Shown here: positions 24,466 to 24,591 of the stretch, in pieces
Layout: every line of letters starts with the position of its first letter
Position numbering within the stretch: the stretch's first letter is position 1
Assembly (NCBI GenBank): GCA_035259385.1
Contig: DATFWL010000510.1
Coordinates: forward strand, 1-24,591
Direction: 5' to 3'
Origin: QHWK01 sp035259385
GTDB lineage: Bacteria; Acidobacteriota; Vicinamibacteria; Vicinamibacterales; CAVVIG01
Length of the DNA: 24,591 bases
Position numbers and translations under genes: made by a program
The notes under the pieces: generated by a model
The model's database searches: none
Told to the model about the DNA's origin: nothing
The model's input: only the letters and a program-made list of their open reading frames with translations

Positions 24466-24591
24466 ATGCGAAGACTGTTTCTCGCCCTCCTCGTCGTGGC
24501 TGGCGCCGCCGGACCTGCGTTCGCGCAGGATGAAAAACCGTACGACATCAACATCGGCAGCGGCGCACTCTTCCCGGTTGGCAGCTACAAG
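24466..24591 (+). CDS. Exported protein, N-terminal part (3' end outside window)
   Basis: The visible 42 residues begin with a clear Sec signal peptide (MRRLFLALLVVAGAAGPAFA, cut likely before QDEK). They continue with PYDINIGSGALFPVGSYK, a beta-strand pattern often seen at the start of small outer-membrane beta-barrel proteins. GGAG lies eight bases before ATG 24466; an in-frame ATG at 24460 is too close to it. It is divergent from the sensor kinase and may be a target of the signalling operon. The family cannot be settled from this fragment. Confidence 0.75.
   Translation, partial: MRRLFLALLVVAGAAGPAFAQDEKPYDINIGSGALFPVGSYK

Overview
This 24.6 kb window is GC-rich chromosomal DNA from a diderm (Gram-negative type) bacterium. 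The evidence is an RND/outer-membrane-factor efflux pair, lipoprotein and Sec signal peptides, a predicted outer-membrane beta-barrel ending in Phe, and periplasmic sensor domains. The mixture of families (DUF481 barrel, sensor kinases with an ABC-type binding domain, proline- and glycine-rich secreted proteins, an intergenic CGCAGAGA hairpin repeat) resembles Acidobacteriota such as Vicinamibacteria. That placement is inference from style; no marker gene is present. I saw no tRNA, rRNA, CRISPR array, transposase or phage gene.

Layout. (1) 1-4480, plus strand: the 3' end of an RND efflux pump gene, its outer-membrane factor, a PPK2-type polyphosphate kinase and an MscS-type channel, closely packed. 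(2) 4408-11275 (possibly from 11440), minus strand: read in transcription order, a possible 48-aa ORF, aspartate ammonia-lyase, a small exported beta-barrel-like protein, a DASS/SLC13 anion transporter, an exported L-asparaginase, and a membrane HdeD-like/metallophosphoesterase fusion. This reads as an asparagine/aspartate/C4-dicarboxylate use operon: asparagine to aspartate outside the cytoplasm, uptake, then aspartate to fumarate plus ammonia. (3) 11730-12809, plus strand: a YdiK-like AI-2E family permease. (4) 12871-17629, minus strand: a small ABM-domain protein followed by four exported proteins of unknown role, including an 806-aa surface protein with two different internal repeat families and a Gly/Arg-rich tail. 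(5) 17855-18913, plus strand: a DUF481-like outer-membrane barrel. (6) 18915-18993: a long imperfect hairpin made of CGCAGAGA-like units between convergent genes. (7) 19014-24127, minus strand: a four-gene signalling operon, with a sensor kinase carrying a periplasmic binding-protein-like sensor, a FixJ-like response regulator, a stand-alone receiver, and a PAS-GAF-AAA+ sigma-54 activator. (8) 24128-24465: the divergent control region, with a 7-bp-arm dyad, repeated CCGACA motifs and a -24/-12-like promoter; it faces the start of an exported protein gene that runs off the end of the window.

Four gene pairs are joined by 4-base ATGA or GTGA overlaps. These fix the starts of several genes, including GTG starts, and argue for coupled translation. 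The most interesting units are the signalling operon with its possible sigma-54 output, the asparagine operon with its unusual extra members, and the repeat-rich surface protein with its secreted partners.
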